Both the position numbers and the translations under genes were made by a program. This document shows positions 30,630-39,276 of a stretch of DNA of 51,707 nt, one piece after another. This stretch comes from Gammaproteobacteria bacterium. Lineage in GTDB: Bacteria; Pseudomonadota; Gammaproteobacteria; Xanthomonadales; Wenzhouxiangellaceae. The stretch spans positions 1-51,707 of the forward strand of contig PWJA01000184.1 in assembly GCA_003560975.1 (NCBI GenBank), in the 5' to 3' direction. Under the pieces are notes generated by a model. The model ran no database searches and had not been told where the DNA came from. It worked only from the letters and a program-made list of their open reading frames with translations. The first letter of the stretch is position 1, and every line of letters begins with the position of its first letter.

Positions 30630-30733
30630 GGTCGGTCAACCTTGCAAGTGGTGTCCTGATTCAAAATTTCTACCCGCATGGATCTGCCTGGATGTGGGTT
30701 CGTCCGCGCCTGAAAAAACGGGGCGCCGGTGGG

Positions 30734-31832
30734 TCAGGCCAGGCCGGCCTGCAGCTGCGCGGCGACGAACTCGTCGAGGTCGCCATCGAGCACCTTCTGG
30801 GTATCCGAGCGCTCCACGCCAGTGCGCAGGTCCTTGATGCGCGACTGGTCGAGAACGTAGTTGCGAATCTGGCTGCCCCAGCCGATGTCGGCCTTTTCGT
30901 CCTCGGCCGCCTGGGACTTTTCCCGCTGCTTCTGCAGCTCCAGCTCGTAGAGCTTGGCCCGCAGCTGGCTCATGGCCCGATCCTTGTTCTTGTGCTGCGA
31001 GCGATCCGTCTGGCACTGGACAACGGTCCCGGTCGGTTCATGCGTGATGCGCACGGCCGACTCGGTGCGGTTGACGTGCTGACCGCCGGCGCCCGAAGCC
31101 CGATACACGTCGATGCGCAGATCCGACGGGTCGATTTCGATTTCGATGCTGTCGTCGACTTCCGGCGACACGAACACGCTGGCAAAGGACGTGTGGCGAC
31201 GGTTGCCGGAATCGAACGGCGACTTGCGCACCAGGCGATGCACGCCGGTCTCGGTCCGACACCAGCCGAAGGCATAGTCACCCTCGACGCGGATCGTGGC
31301 GCTCTTGATGCCGGCCACGTCGCCGGCCGAAACCTCGACCAGCTCGGACTTCCAGCCGCGCTGCTCGGCCCAGCGCAGGTACATCCGCAGGAGCATGTCC
31401 GCCCAGTCCTGGGCCTCGGTGCCGCCGGAACCGGCCTGGATGTCGATGAAGCACGGACGATTGTCCATCTCGCCGGAGAACATGCGCTGGAACTCCAGAT
31501 CGACGACCCGGCGCTCCAGCCCGACCAGGTCACGGGCAACGCTGGACAGCGTCTCTTCGTCGTCTTCCAGCATGGCCAGATCGAGCAGTTCGGCCGCATC
31601 CCGAACGCCTTCGATCACCTCGCGCTGGGCGCTGACCGAGCGATCGAGTTCGGCTCTTTCGCGTCCCAGGTTCTGCGCATGCTCCGGATCATTCAAGATC
31701 GCGGGGTCTTCCAGCTCGCGAGTGACCTCTTCGAGCTTCTCTACCTTTCCTTCGAAGTCAAAGATACCCCCTAAGCGCAGCAACGCGGCGCTCGAGATCG
31801 TCGAGTAAATTCTTGATGGTGGTCTGTTCCAT
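30734..31832 (-). CDS. prfB: Peptide chain release factor 2 with programmed +1 frameshift
   Basis: RF2 reads UAA/UGA stops. Translation begins at the ATG at 31832 and runs 24 codons (ending L-R-G-Y-L) to an in-frame UGA at 31758-31760. A +1 shift on CUU-UGA-C continues with D-F-E-G-K for 341 residues, giving 365 residues in all, the same as E. coli RF2. The SPF stop-recognition tripeptide is in [16 protein letters not shown] and the catalytic GGQ in [17 protein letters not shown]. The shift makes RF2 production depend on RF2 scarcity. A caller that ignores the shift would give a wrong N-terminus upstream of 31759. The gene is followed by lysS. Confidence 0.97.
31757..31772 (-). promoter_or_regulatory. 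RF2 programmed frameshift site
   Basis: Read on the - strand the site is AGG GGG TAT CTT TGA C. It comprises an internal Shine-Dalgarno-like AGGGGG, a three-base spacer, the slippery CUU, the UGA stop and the following C that weakens termination. All elements of the autoregulatory site known from E. coli prfB are present and correctly spaced. Confidence 0.95.
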
Positions 31833-31928
31833 GAGTATCGGTCAATTTCCGGAAAGGCCCGCCATTCTACTGCCAAGGCCGCAAAGCTGCTCTGCTACAG
31901 TACCGATTTGGCCATCAGAGGCCCCGTC

Positions 31929-33221
31929 ATGGGCACAAATTCCCTGTTCGAAAGAGCACTCGGTCGTCTCGACGAGGCGGCCAGACTGGTCGACATCACC
32001 GAAGAAACCTACATTCGCTTGCACCACCCCAAGGCGGTGCTCAGCGTGTCCGTTCCGCTGCGCATGGACGATGGCCGGCTGGAAATGTTTGCCGCGCACC
32101 GGGTCCATCACAACGATCTGCGCGGGCCGGGCAAGGGCGGCATCCGCTACCATCCCGACCTCGATCTGGACGAAATCAAGGCCCTGGCCTTCTGGATGAC
32201 CTGCAAGTGTGCGGTCATGGACCTTCCCTACGGCGGCGCGAAAGGGGGAATCACGGTCGACCCGAAAAAGCTCTCGCAAATGGAGCTCGAACGCCTGAGC
32301 CGCGGACTGATTCGGCGCATTGCCGACTTCATCGGTCCCCAAGTCGATATTCCCGCGCCCGATGTCTATACCAACGAACGCATCATGGGCTGGATGATGG
32401 ATGAATACGCCCACGTGGTTCGTCGCCATGAGCCTGCCGTCATTACCGGCAAACCCATAGCCCTGGGCGGCAGCCAGGGACGCAGTACCGCAACCGCCAG
32501 AGGCGGTCTGGTGTGTGTGCAAAAGCTGGCCGAACGCCACGGCTGGTCGGCCGAACAGACCCGCGTGGCCATCCAGGGCTTCGGCAACGCCGGCCAGGGC
32601 ATTGCCCGACTGCTGTTCGACGCCGGTTACCGCGTCGTTGCGGTCAGCGACTCCCAGGGGGCGATTCATTCCGACAAGGGTTTCGACGTGCCCAGCCTGA
32701 TCCGGTTCAAGAACGAGCGTCGCTCGCTGAAGGCCGTCTACTGCGAAGAATCGGTCTGCGATGCGGTCCAGGCCGAGCGGCTGACCAACGAGGAAATGCT
32801 CCAACTGGATGTGGATGTGCTCGTGCCCGCCGCCCTGGCCGACGTGATCACCGGCGACAACGCCGGCGCGATCAAGGCCCGCGCCGTGATCGAGCTCGCC
32901 AACGGCCCGACCACCGCGGAAGCGGATGAGATCCTCAACGAAGCAGGCGTCACCGTGATTCCCGACATCCTGGCCAATGCCGGGGGTGTTACGGTCAGCT
33001 ACTACGAATGGATCCAGAACCTGACCGGCGACTACTGGTCGGCTGACAAGGTCGAAAAGCGCCTGCAGCAGCGCATGAGCCACCAGTTCGATCGGATCCA
33101 GGATCTGGTCGATGAACACGAGACCTCCTTCCGGGTTGGCGCATACGCTCTGGCCCTGCAGCGCCTGGGTGCCGCGGCCGAGGCGGTCGGCACCCGGGAT
33201 CTGTTCAACGGCTCGAAGTAA
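31929..33221 (+). CDS. gdhA: Glutamate dehydrogenase (Glu/Leu/Phe/Val dehydrogenase family)
   Basis: This enzyme reversibly deaminates glutamate to 2-oxoglutarate. The 430-residue chain has the substrate domain with HHNDLRGPGKGGIRYHPD and the catalytic-lysine region LPYGGAKGGITVDP, then PAPDVYTNERIMGWMMDEY. The NAD(P) Rossmann motif is AIQGFGNAGQG, and the closing motifs are LVPAALADVI, ELANGPTT and IPDILANAGGVTVSYYEW. It is of the roughly 420-430-residue hexameric type; cofactor preference cannot be read with confidence. The ATG at 31929 is preferred over the TTG at 31908 because an AGAGG stands at a proper distance before it. It diverges from prfB (97-base gap) and feeds 2-oxoglutarate to the dehydrogenase encoded at the left of the window. 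Confidence 0.93.
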   Translation: MGTNSLFERALGRLDEAARLVDITEETYIRLHHPKAVLSVSVPLRMDDGRLEMFAAHRVHHNDLRGPGKGGIRYHPDLDLDEIKALAFWMTCKCAVMDLPYGGAKGGITVDPKKLSQMELERLSRGLIRRIADFIGPQVDIPAPDVYTNERIMGWMMDEYAHVVRRHEPAVITGKPIALGGSQGRSTATARGGLVCVQKLAERHGWSAEQTRVAIQGFGNAGQGIARLLFDAGYRVVAVSDSQGAIHSDKGFDVPSLIRFKNERRSLKAVYCEESVCDAVQAERLTNEEMLQLDVDVLVPAALADVITGDNAGAIKARAVIELANGPTTAEADEILNEAGVTVIPDILANAGGVTVSYYEWIQNLTGDYWSADKVEKRLQQRMSHQFDRIQDLVDEHETSFRVGAYALALQRLGAAAEAVGTRDLFNGSK

Positions 33222-33373
33222 AGCCGTTGCCGGGCCCATCCGGGCGGCCGCATGCCCGACAGGATGCCGTTCTGGTATGGTCAATCAACGACCAGCGCCC
33301 GGCCGGACTTCATCGTCCGTGCATTGACGTCCGTTAGGCTTTTCGTGTTTCGAACTTCAACGGGAGTGGAGCA

Positions 33374-34270
33374 ATGAAAGTACTCATCACCGGCGGCAGC
33401 GGATTTGTCGGCCAACGACTGTGCAAGGCGCTGGTGGAAGCCGGGCACATCCCGCTGGTCGTCTCGCGCACCCCCGACAAGGCGCGCGGTCGCCTTCCGG
33501 AGCAGGCCCTGGTCCGCGAGTCCGTTGCCGACTTCGCCGAACAAGCGCCATCGGCGATCGTCAACCTGGCCGGCGAACCGATCGCCGAAGGGCGCTGGAC
33601 GGACAAAAAGAAAGCCGAACTGCTGCGGTCGCGGATCGATGTGACGCGAGAGATCGTCGAGCTTTGCGCGCGGATGAAAGAACCGCCGGCGGTTCTGGTA
33701 TCGGCCTCTGCGGTTGGCTACTACGGCAACCAGGGCAGCCGTGAGGTTACCGAACAGACCACCCCGCACGATGAGTTTGCCCACCGCCTGTGCCGGGACT
33801 GGGAGGCCGAGGCCGTCAAGGCCAAAGATCACGGAGTTCGAGTGGCGATTCTGCGCATCGGCCTGGTCCTGGATGCCGGCGGCGGCATGCTCGCCAAAAC
33901 AACGCCGCTATTCAAGCTCGGATTGGGGGGCAAGCTGGGTGACGGCAAGCAGTACATGCCCTGGGTGCATCGCGACGACATCGTGGCCATGATCCTGTTT
34001 CTGATCGAGCGTGAAGACCTGTCCGGCCCATTCAATGCATCGGCACCCAACCCGGTCACCAACGCCGAGTTCACCCGTGCCCTGGGGCAGGCCCTGAACC
34101 GCCCGGCGGTGCTGCCGGCCCCGGCCCTTGCCCTGAAACTGGCCTTCGGCGAAATGTCCCGACTCCTGTTGACCGGAGCGAAAATGCGCCCCAAACGCTT
34201 CGAGGAGGCGGGGTTTTCCTTTCGCTACGAGCGGCTGGACGAGGCGCTGGACGCCATCTTCCGCTCCTGA
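33374..34270 (+). CDS. TIGR01777/YfcH-family NAD-dependent epimerase-like protein
   Basis: The 298-residue short-chain-type protein begins with the nucleotide-binding MKVLITGGSGFVGQRLCKAL. It contains AIVNLAGEPIAEGRWTDKKK and the SSAVGYYG-like ASAVGYYGNQG, with Tyr at the catalytic position. The MPWVHRDDI and C-terminal DUF1731-like SRLLLTGAKMRPKRFEEAGFSFRY are hallmarks of the YfcH/TIGR01777 family. No reaction is established for the family to my knowledge; a link to cell division or cell envelope is suggested for plant and cyanobacterial relatives only. GGAG precedes the ATG at 33374. It is followed 17 bases later by a small membrane-protein gene. Confidence 0.92.
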   Translation: MKVLITGGSGFVGQRLCKALVEAGHIPLVVSRTPDKARGRLPEQALVRESVADFAEQAPSAIVNLAGEPIAEGRWTDKKKAELLRSRIDVTREIVELCARMKEPPAVLVSASAVGYYGNQGSREVTEQTTPHDEFAHRLCRDWEAEAVKAKDHGVRVAILRIGLVLDAGGGMLAKTTPLFKLGLGGKLGDGKQYMPWVHRDDIVAMILFLIEREDLSGPFNASAPNPVTNAEFTRALGQALNRPAVLPAPALALKLAFGEMSRLLLTGAKMRPKRFEEAGFSFRYERLDEALDAIFRS

Positions 34271-34287
34271 CCGGGGATGCCGAAACC

Positions 34288-34503
34288 GTGTTGACCGCCG
34301 ATGAAATCGTCTACCTGGCCGTCCTGATGCTGCCGTTCATCCTGATCCCCACAGCGATCGGCTGGTATCGCCACCATCCGCGCCTGGGCGCTCTGGCCGC
34401 GCTCAACATCCTGGGACTGGTATTTTTCGGTGTCGGCTGGGTGCTGGCCTTGATCTGGGCCGTCACCGAGCCGGGCCAGCCTTCCGGCCCGCAGCAGGAT
34501 TGA
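34288..34503 (+). CDS. Small two-helix membrane protein, superinfection-immunity (Imm) family
   Basis: This 71-residue protein starts with GTG at 34288 (MLTADEIVYLAVLML). Two hydrophobic helices (about 8-25 and 33-56) are separated by WYRHHPRLGALAALN. The pattern 'LPTIIA..RHH....A...LN...GW...LIWA' matches the phage T4 Imm-like 'superinfection immunity' protein family, which is also very common on bacterial chromosomes, where its role is unproven. Nothing else phage-like surrounds it, so an anti-phage role should not be assumed. It follows yfcH by 17 bases and converges on uvrB 40 bases further. Confidence 0.8.
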   Translation: MLTADEIVYLAVLMLPFILIPTAIGWYRHHPRLGALAALNILGLVFFGVGWVLALIWAVTEPGQPSGPQQD

Positions 34504-34543
34504 ACAGAGCGGCCCGGCGCAGAATCCTGCAAGGCACCGGGGC

Positions 34544-36571
34544 TTACGCAGCGCTCGCCGAGGCCGGCCGAAAGCCCGCTTCCCGAATCCGGGCAATCTG
34601 ATCGCGCAGCGCGGCGGCCTGCTCGAATTCGAGATTCTCGGCCGCCTTGAACATTTCCTTTTCAAGGCGGGCGATTTCCCGGGCCGCCTGCTCGGGCGTT
34701 TGGATCTCGGCCGCGTAGCCGGCCGATTTCTCCGCCGCCTTCCGCCCGGATTTTTTCTTGCCCGGGGTCTGGTGAGCGTCGGCCATGATATCGGCAATAT
34801 TCTTGACGATGGTTTGCGGCGTGATCCCGTGCGCCTCGTTGTGGGCCAGCTGTTTGGCCCGGCGACGTTCGGTCTCGTCGATCGCCCGACGCATGGATTC
34901 GGTCACCCGCTCCGCGTACAGAATGGCCGTGCCGCGCAGGTTGCGCGCCGCCCGGCCGATGGTCTGGATCAGAGAGCCCTCCGAGCGCAGAAAACCCTCC
35001 TTGTCCGCGTCCAGAATGGCCACCAGAGAAACCTCCGGCAGATCCAGCCCCTCTCGCAACAAATTGATCCCGACGAGCACGTCAAAGGTGCCCAGGCGAA
35101 GATCGCGGATGATTTCGACCCGCTCAACGGTGTCGATGTCGGAGTGCAGGTAGCGGACCCGGACATCGTGCTCGGACAGGTACTCGGTCAGGTTTTCGGC
35201 CATGCGCTTGGTCAGCGTAGTGACCAGCACCCGATCTCCGGAACCGACCCGTTCGCGAATCTCGGAAAGCAGGTCATCGACTTGGGTGCGCACCGGCCGC
35301 ACGATGACCTGCGGGTCGATCAGGCCGGTCGGGCGCACCACCTGCTCGGCCACGATCGATGATCGCTCCAGTTCCCACGCGCGCGGCGTGGCCGAGACCA
35401 GGATCATCTGCGGAGCGCGCTCTTCGAACTCTTCAAACTTCAGCGGTCGATTGTCCAGCGCCGATGGCAAGCGAAAACCGAACTCCACCAGCGTTTCCTT
35501 CCTGGCCCGATCGCCCCGGTACATGCCGCCGATCTGCGGGATGGTGACGTGCGACTCGTCGGCGATGAGGATGGCGTCGCGCGGCAGGTAATCAAACAGC
35601 GTCGGCGGCGCCTCCCCGGGCTGCCTGCCGGTCAGATGGCGCGAGTAGTTCTCGATCCCCTGGCAATAACCCAGTTCCAGCATCATTTCGATATCGAACT
35701 GGGTGCGCTGCTTGATGCGCTGCGCCTCCAGCAACTTGCCGGCGCCTTCCAGCTGCGGGAGCCGCTCGGCCAGCTCGGCCTTGATCGCCTCGACCGCGTC
35801 CAGCACAACCTGACGAGGCGTCACGTAATGCGTCTTCGGGAAAATGGTGAGCTCGTCGAGCTTGTCGCGGACTTCACCGGTCAGCGGGTCGAAATAGCTG
35901 ATCCGTTCGATCTCGTCGTCGAACAGCTCGACGCGCACCGCCTCGATCTCGGAATCGCCGGGAAAGATGTCGATGACCTCGCCGCGCACCCGGTAGGTTC
36001 CCCGTCGCAGCTCGAAATCGTTGCGCGCGTACTGCATCTCGGCCAGCCGGCGCAGGATCTGGCGCTGGCTCATGCGCTCCCCGACCGCCAGCGGAAGGGT
36101 CATCTTGAGGAATGCGCTTGGGTCGCCCAGGCCGTAAATGGCCGATACCGTCGCCACGATCAGGGTGTCGCGTCGCTCCAGCAATGACTTCGTCGCCGAC
36201 AGCCGCATCTGTTCGATGTGTTCATTGATCGAGGCATCCTTCTCGATGAAGGTGTCGGTCGACGGCACATAGGCTTCGGGCTGGTAGTAGTCGTAGTAGG
36301 AAACGAAGTACTCGACCGCGTTGTCGGGGAAAAACGCCTTGAACTCCCCGTACAACTGCGCGGCCAGGGTCTTGTTCGGCGCCATGACCAGGGCCGGACG
36401 CTGGATGCGCTCGACGACATTGGCCATGGTGAAGGTCTTGCCCGAGCCGGTCACGCCGAGCAACGTCTGGTGGCGGTGACCGGAAGACAGGCTTTCGACC
36501 AGCTGCTGGATCGCCGCCGGCTGATCGCCCGCCGGCTCATATCCGGATACCATGCGGAATCGGCGACTCAT
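34544..36571 (-). CDS. uvrB: Excinuclease ABC subunit B
   Basis: UvrB is the damage-verifying helicase of nucleotide excision repair. The 675-residue chain has Walker A in [14 protein letters not shown] (about 39-52). The beta-hairpin region [23 protein letters not shown] clamps DNA, the DEAH-like box is [10 protein letters not shown], and the helicase C motifs include [11 protein letters not shown]-terminal UVR coiled-coil is at about 630-665 ([28 protein letters not shown]) for contact with UvrA/UvrC. All domains are present. It starts at the ATG at 36571 and diverges from the aminotransferase. I looked for a LexA box in the 110-base gap and found none of the enteric form. Confidence 0.98.
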   Translation of the reverse strand: MSRRFRMVSGYEPAGDQPAAIQQLVESLSSGHRHQTLLGVTGSGKTFTMANVVERIQRPALVMAPNKTLAAQLYGEFKAFFPDNAVEYFVSYYDYYQPEAYVPSTDTFIEKDASINEHIEQMRLSATKSLLERRDTLIVATVSAIYGLGDPSAFLKMTLPLAVGERMSQRQILRRLAEMQYARNDFELRRGTYRVRGEVIDIFPGDSEIEAVRVELFDDEIERISYFDPLTGEVRDKLDELTIFPKTHYVTPRQVVLDAVEAIKAELAERLPQLEGAGKLLEAQRIKQRTQFDIEMMLELGYCQGIENYSRHLTGRQPGEAPPTLFDYLPRDAILIADESHVTIPQIGGMYRGDRARKETLVEFGFRLPSALDNRPLKFEEFEERAPQMILVSATPRAWELERSSIVAEQVVRPTGLIDPQVIVRPVRTQVDDLLSEIRERVGSGDRVLVTTLTKRMAENLTEYLSEHDVRVRYLHSDIDTVERVEIIRDLRLGTFDVLVGINLLREGLDLPEVSLVAILDADKEGFLRSEGSLIQTIGRAARNLRGTAILYAERVTESMRRAIDETERRRAKQLAHNEAHGITPQTIVKNIADIMADAHQTPGKKKSGRKAAEKSAGYAAEIQTPEQAAREIARLEKEMFKAAENLEFEQAAALRDQIARIREAGFRPASASAA

Positions 36572-36604
36572 CCTGGGCTGGGGACTGCGAAGGGCACGGC
36601 GGTC

Positions 36605-36615
36605 AGTATACTAGT
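36605..36615. promoter_or_regulatory. Palindromic AGTATACT between divergent uvrB and aminotransferase genes
   Basis: AGTATACT at 36605-36612 reads the same on both strands and contains a TATACT -10-like hexamer in each direction; it overlaps a second short palindrome ACTAGT at 36610-36615. The -35 positions on either strand are poor, so promoter assignment is tentative. Confidence 0.35.
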
Positions 36616-36681
36616 GAGCGAGCGAAGTCGATGTCGAAACGGCATGGACGATCACCGCCACCATCCACACGGGGAAGCATT

Positions 36682-37866
36682 GTGACCATTCGACTATCCA
36701 CGCGCGTTGCCCAGGTCAAGCCGTCGGCAACGATCGCGATGAGCATGAAAGCGGCCGAACTGCGCGCCCAGGGCAAGGACATCATTTCTCTGAGCATGGG
36801 CGAGCCGGATTTCGACACGCCCGAACACATTCGCGCGGCCGCCATCGAGGCGATTCAGGCCGGCCAGACCCGCTACACCGCCGTCGACGGCACGCCGGGC
36901 CTGAAACAGGCGGTCATCGACAAACTCCGGCGCGACAACAATCTGGTCTACGAGGCGGCGGAAGTTCTCGTCTCCAACGGGGCCAAGCAGGCCATCTACA
37001 ATCTGCTCCAGGCCACCATCAACGATGGCGACGAAGTGCTGATTCCGGCGCCGTACTGGGTTTCCTACCCGGACATGGTCCGCCTGGCCGACGGCGAGCC
37101 GGTCATCCTGCCGACCTCGCCCAAATCCGACTACCTGATCAGCCCGGCACAGCTGGCCGCCTCGATCACCGATCAAACCCGCATGATCATGCTCAACTCA
37201 CCGAGCAATCCCACCGGGCAGGTCTACAGCCGGCAATGGCTGACCGAAATCGGCGAGGTCCTGCTCGATCATCCGCGCATCCTGATCTGCTCGGACGATA
37301 TATATGAACACATCTGGTGGTCGGACGAGCCTTTCGCGAGCATCGGTGAAGTCGTGCCCGAGCTCAAGAGGCGCCTGATCGTGGTCAACGGCGTATCCAA
37401 GGGCTACGCGATGACCGGCTGGCGCATCGGCTACGCGGCCGGCCCGGCCGCCATCATCAAGGAAATGCGCAAGGTGCAGGGACAGAGCACCTCCAACCCC
37501 TGCTCCATCAGTCAGGCTGCGGCCGAAGCGGCGCTGACCGGCGATCAGGATTGCGTGGCCGAAATGTGCCGCGCATTCCGAGGGCGGCACGACTGGCTGG
37601 TGCCGGCGCTGAACGCACTCCCCGGGATCAGCTGCATCCCCGGAAAAGGCGCGTTTTACGTGTTCGCCGACTGCTCCGAGGCGATTGCCAAGCTGGGCCT
37701 GAACGACGACCTCGCGCTGGCCGAGCATCTTCTCGAACACGCCGGTGTCGCCACGGTCCCGGGCACGGCCTTCGGCGCGCCGGGGCACCTCCGCCTGTCG
37801 TTTGCGTGCGACCTGGATACCCTGAAGCGAGCGGTGCAGCGGATCGAGCAGGTTCTTGACGCCTGA
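36682..37866 (+). CDS. Aspartate-type aminotransferase, class I PLP enzyme (subgroup Ib)
   Basis: This 394-residue fold-type I aminotransferase has the PLP lysine K240 in VNGVSKGYAMTGWRIGYAAG. The cofactor-binding SNGAKQAIYNLLQ and LNSPSNPTGQVYS motifs are present, as are SDDIYEHI with the PLP Asp/Tyr and a C-terminal HLRLSFA with the carboxylate-binding Arg. ISLSMGEPDFDTP at the start and the APYWVSYPDM block are typical of subgroup Ib aspartate/prephenate aminotransferases. The GTG at 36682 has GGGGAAG just upstream; a start at 36631 would add a non-conserved stretch. Substrate range (aspartate, prephenate or arogenate) cannot be decided from sequence alone. Confidence 0.92.
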   Translation: MTIRLSTRVAQVKPSATIAMSMKAAELRAQGKDIISLSMGEPDFDTPEHIRAAAIEAIQAGQTRYTAVDGTPGLKQAVIDKLRRDNNLVYEAAEVLVSNGAKQAIYNLLQATINDGDEVLIPAPYWVSYPDMVRLADGEPVILPTSPKSDYLISPAQLAASITDQTRMIMLNSPSNPTGQVYSRQWLTEIGEVLLDHPRILICSDDIYEHIWWSDEPFASIGEVVPELKRRLIVVNGVSKGYAMTGWRIGYAAGPAAIIKEMRKVQGQSTSNPCSISQAAAEAALTGDQDCVAEMCRAFRGRHDWLVPALNALPGISCIPGKGAFYVFADCSEAIAKLGLNDDLALAEHLLEHAGVATVPGTAFGAPGHLRLSFACDLDTLKRAVQRIEQVLDA

Positions 37867-37995
37867 CCCGGACCGCGCAATTCGGACAAAACCCCGGGGA
37901 TGATTCGCACAAAAAGCCGCACCATCGACTGATTGGCCGGCGCGGCGCTGGCCGTCAGACTGATTCCGGACTCGATTCAAACAGAGAACGGAGCG

Positions 37996-38526
37996 ATGGC
38001 GTACCAGAGTCGCGGCCTGACCCTTGTCGAACTCATGATCATCCTCGGCGTTGCGGCGATTCTCGCCAGCATCGGCGTTCCGGCGATGGGTGGATTCATC
38101 GCCGAGAGCCGGATCACGGCCAAGTCCAATGGCGTGATGGCGCATGTCCAGTTCGCGCGCAATGCAGCGATCACCCTGCGCAGCAACGTGGTCGCCTGCC
38201 CCAGTATCGATCAGCAGTTCTGCAGCGGCAGCAATCGCTGGGACCAGGGCTGGATTGTCTTCGTGGACCGCGACAATCAGGGCGTTCCGTCCGCGCCGGA
38301 GGACGTGCTCCGGGTCGTCGCGGCCGAACCGCGGCTCCTGCTGCATTCGGCCGGTCGCACGCGGGTTCGATTTCAGCCGGGCGGCGGCGCGTTCGGCACC
38401 AATCTGACCATTCGCGTATGCGACCCGACCGGCCGGGCGAGCCCACGCGCGGTCATCGTCTCCAATCCGGGCCGGGCCCGGGTCAGCTCGACGGTCAACC
38501 CCCTGGAGTGCGTTGTTCAGAGCTGA
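37996..38526 (+). CDS. Type IV pilus minor pseudopilin, GspH/FimT-like
   Basis: The 176-residue protein has a prepilin leader of seven residues ending in Gly (MAYQSRG), then the class III signal LTLVELMIILGVAAILASIGVPAM with Glu at +5. It is followed by RITAKSNGVMAHVQFARNAAITLRSNVVACPS and WDQGWIVFVDRDNQG, typical of FimT/FimU/GspH. A Cys pair (CPSIDQQFC) and a late Cys (GRASP... LECVVQS end) are usual. Minor pseudopilins prime pilus or pseudopilus assembly. The gene stands alone between an aminotransferase and psrA, without other fim/pil genes in the window. The ATG at 37996 is fixed by the leader; GGAG precedes it. Confidence 0.92.
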   Translation: MAYQSRGLTLVELMIILGVAAILASIGVPAMGGFIAESRITAKSNGVMAHVQFARNAAITLRSNVVACPSIDQQFCSGSNRWDQGWIVFVDRDNQGVPSAPEDVLRVVAAEPRLLLHSAGRTRVRFQPGGGAFGTNLTIRVCDPTGRASPRAVIVSNPGRARVSSTVNPLECVVQS

Positions 38527-38556
38527 TTCGTTGCATCGCGGGGAACGCGCCGACCG

Positions 38557-38601
38557 TTCACGTCCGACAATGCAGCATGCTATGATTCAAACAATCGTTT
38601 C
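38557..38601 (+). promoter_or_regulatory. Promoter with PsrA-type operator in front of the fad operon
   Basis: A -35 TTCACG (38557-38562), an 18-base spacer and a -10 TATGAT (38581-38586) are followed at once by the palindrome CAAAC-AATC-GTTTC (38588-38601). The palindrome fits the known PsrA pattern of CAAAC/GAAAC and GTTTG/GTTTC half-sites separated by 2-4 bases. It would cover the expected transcription start (about 38593), a classic place for repression. It precedes the psrA-like gene itself by 16 bases, so autoregulation of the whole operon is expected. Confidence 0.75.
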
Positions 38602-38616
38602 AATCGAACGTTTGTT

Positions 38617-39276
38617 TTGACTCAGACCACGACCTGCGACCGAATCCTCGACGCTGCGGAGGCACTGTTTGCCGAACAGGGCTTTCACGTGGCCACGCTG
38701 CGTCAGATCACCCAGTCGGCCGGGGTAAATCTGGCCGCGGTCAACTATCATTTCGGCTCCAAACAGGCGCTGCTTCTGGCCGTGTTCCGGCGCCGACTGG
38801 ACGCTCTGAATCAGGCCCGCCTGGCCCGCCTGGAGCAGGCCCTGGCCCGCCCGGAAGGACACAGCCTGGAGGATGTTCTCGACGCCTTCGTCTATCCCGC
38901 GCTGGCGTTCTCGCGCGGCTCCGACGCCGACGGTCATCGCTTCATGCAGTTGTTGATGCGCGCCTTCGCCGACCGCGACGAGGATCTGCACGCCGCCATC
39001 AGCAGCGAGTACGCGTTCGTCATGCGCCGCTTTGGCGACGCCATCGCGCGCAGCCTGCCCGGTCGTCAGCCCGAACTGTTGCGCCGCCAGCTCGATTTCA
39101 TCGTCGGCGCCCTCACCTACACCATGGCCGAAAGCAGCCTCGCCGATACCCGGTCCATTGCCTCGGATCTGGTTCGGTTCGCCGCCGCCGGACTGCGCGG
39201 CAGCAGCGACCATGCCGCATCTTCCCATTCCACCGCTCGCACCGGTACCCCCGATACCCTGGAGACTTCACCATGA
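38617..39276 (+). CDS. psrA: PsrA-like TetR-family regulator of fatty-acid oxidation
   Basis: This 219-residue TetR regulator has an N-terminal helix-turn-helix (about 8-55) reading [42 protein letters not shown]. This is very close to PsrA, the long-chain fatty-acid-responsive repressor of beta-oxidation genes in Pseudomonas. The C-terminal ligand domain also fits. Its likely own operator lies at 38588-38601. The start appears to be the TTG at 38617; no ATG or GTG in frame gives a full HTH, and no strong ribosome site is seen, so expression is probably low. The stop overlaps the fadE start (ATGA at 39273-39276), making regulator and first enzyme one translation unit. Confidence 0.88.
   Translation: MTQTTTCDRILDAAEALFAEQGFHVATLRQITQSAGVNLAAVNYHFGSKQALLLAVFRRRLDALNQARLARLEQALARPEGHSLEDVLDAFVYPALAFSRGSDADGHRFMQLLMRAFADRDEDLHAAISSEYAFVMRRFGDAIARSLPGRQPELLRRQLDFIVGALTYTMAESSLADTRSIASDLVRFAAAGLRGSSDHAASSHSTARTGTPDTLETSP

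Noticed and set aside
30640-30733. Terminator between prfB and lysS (GC-rich stretch followed by six T on the - strand)
   Set aside because: No stem longer than about three or four pairs precedes the T-run, and the two genes are a known operon pair.
34288-34503. Phage defence or prophage remnant at the Imm-like small membrane protein
   Set aside because: The family is common on chromosomes and the neighbours (yfcH-like, uvrB) are ordinary core genes; nothing else phage-like is present.
36572-36681. Possible LexA (SOS) box upstream of uvrB
   Set aside because: The AGTATACT palindrome lacks the CTG-N10-CAG frame of the enteric box and does not match the longer Xanthomonas-type palindrome.
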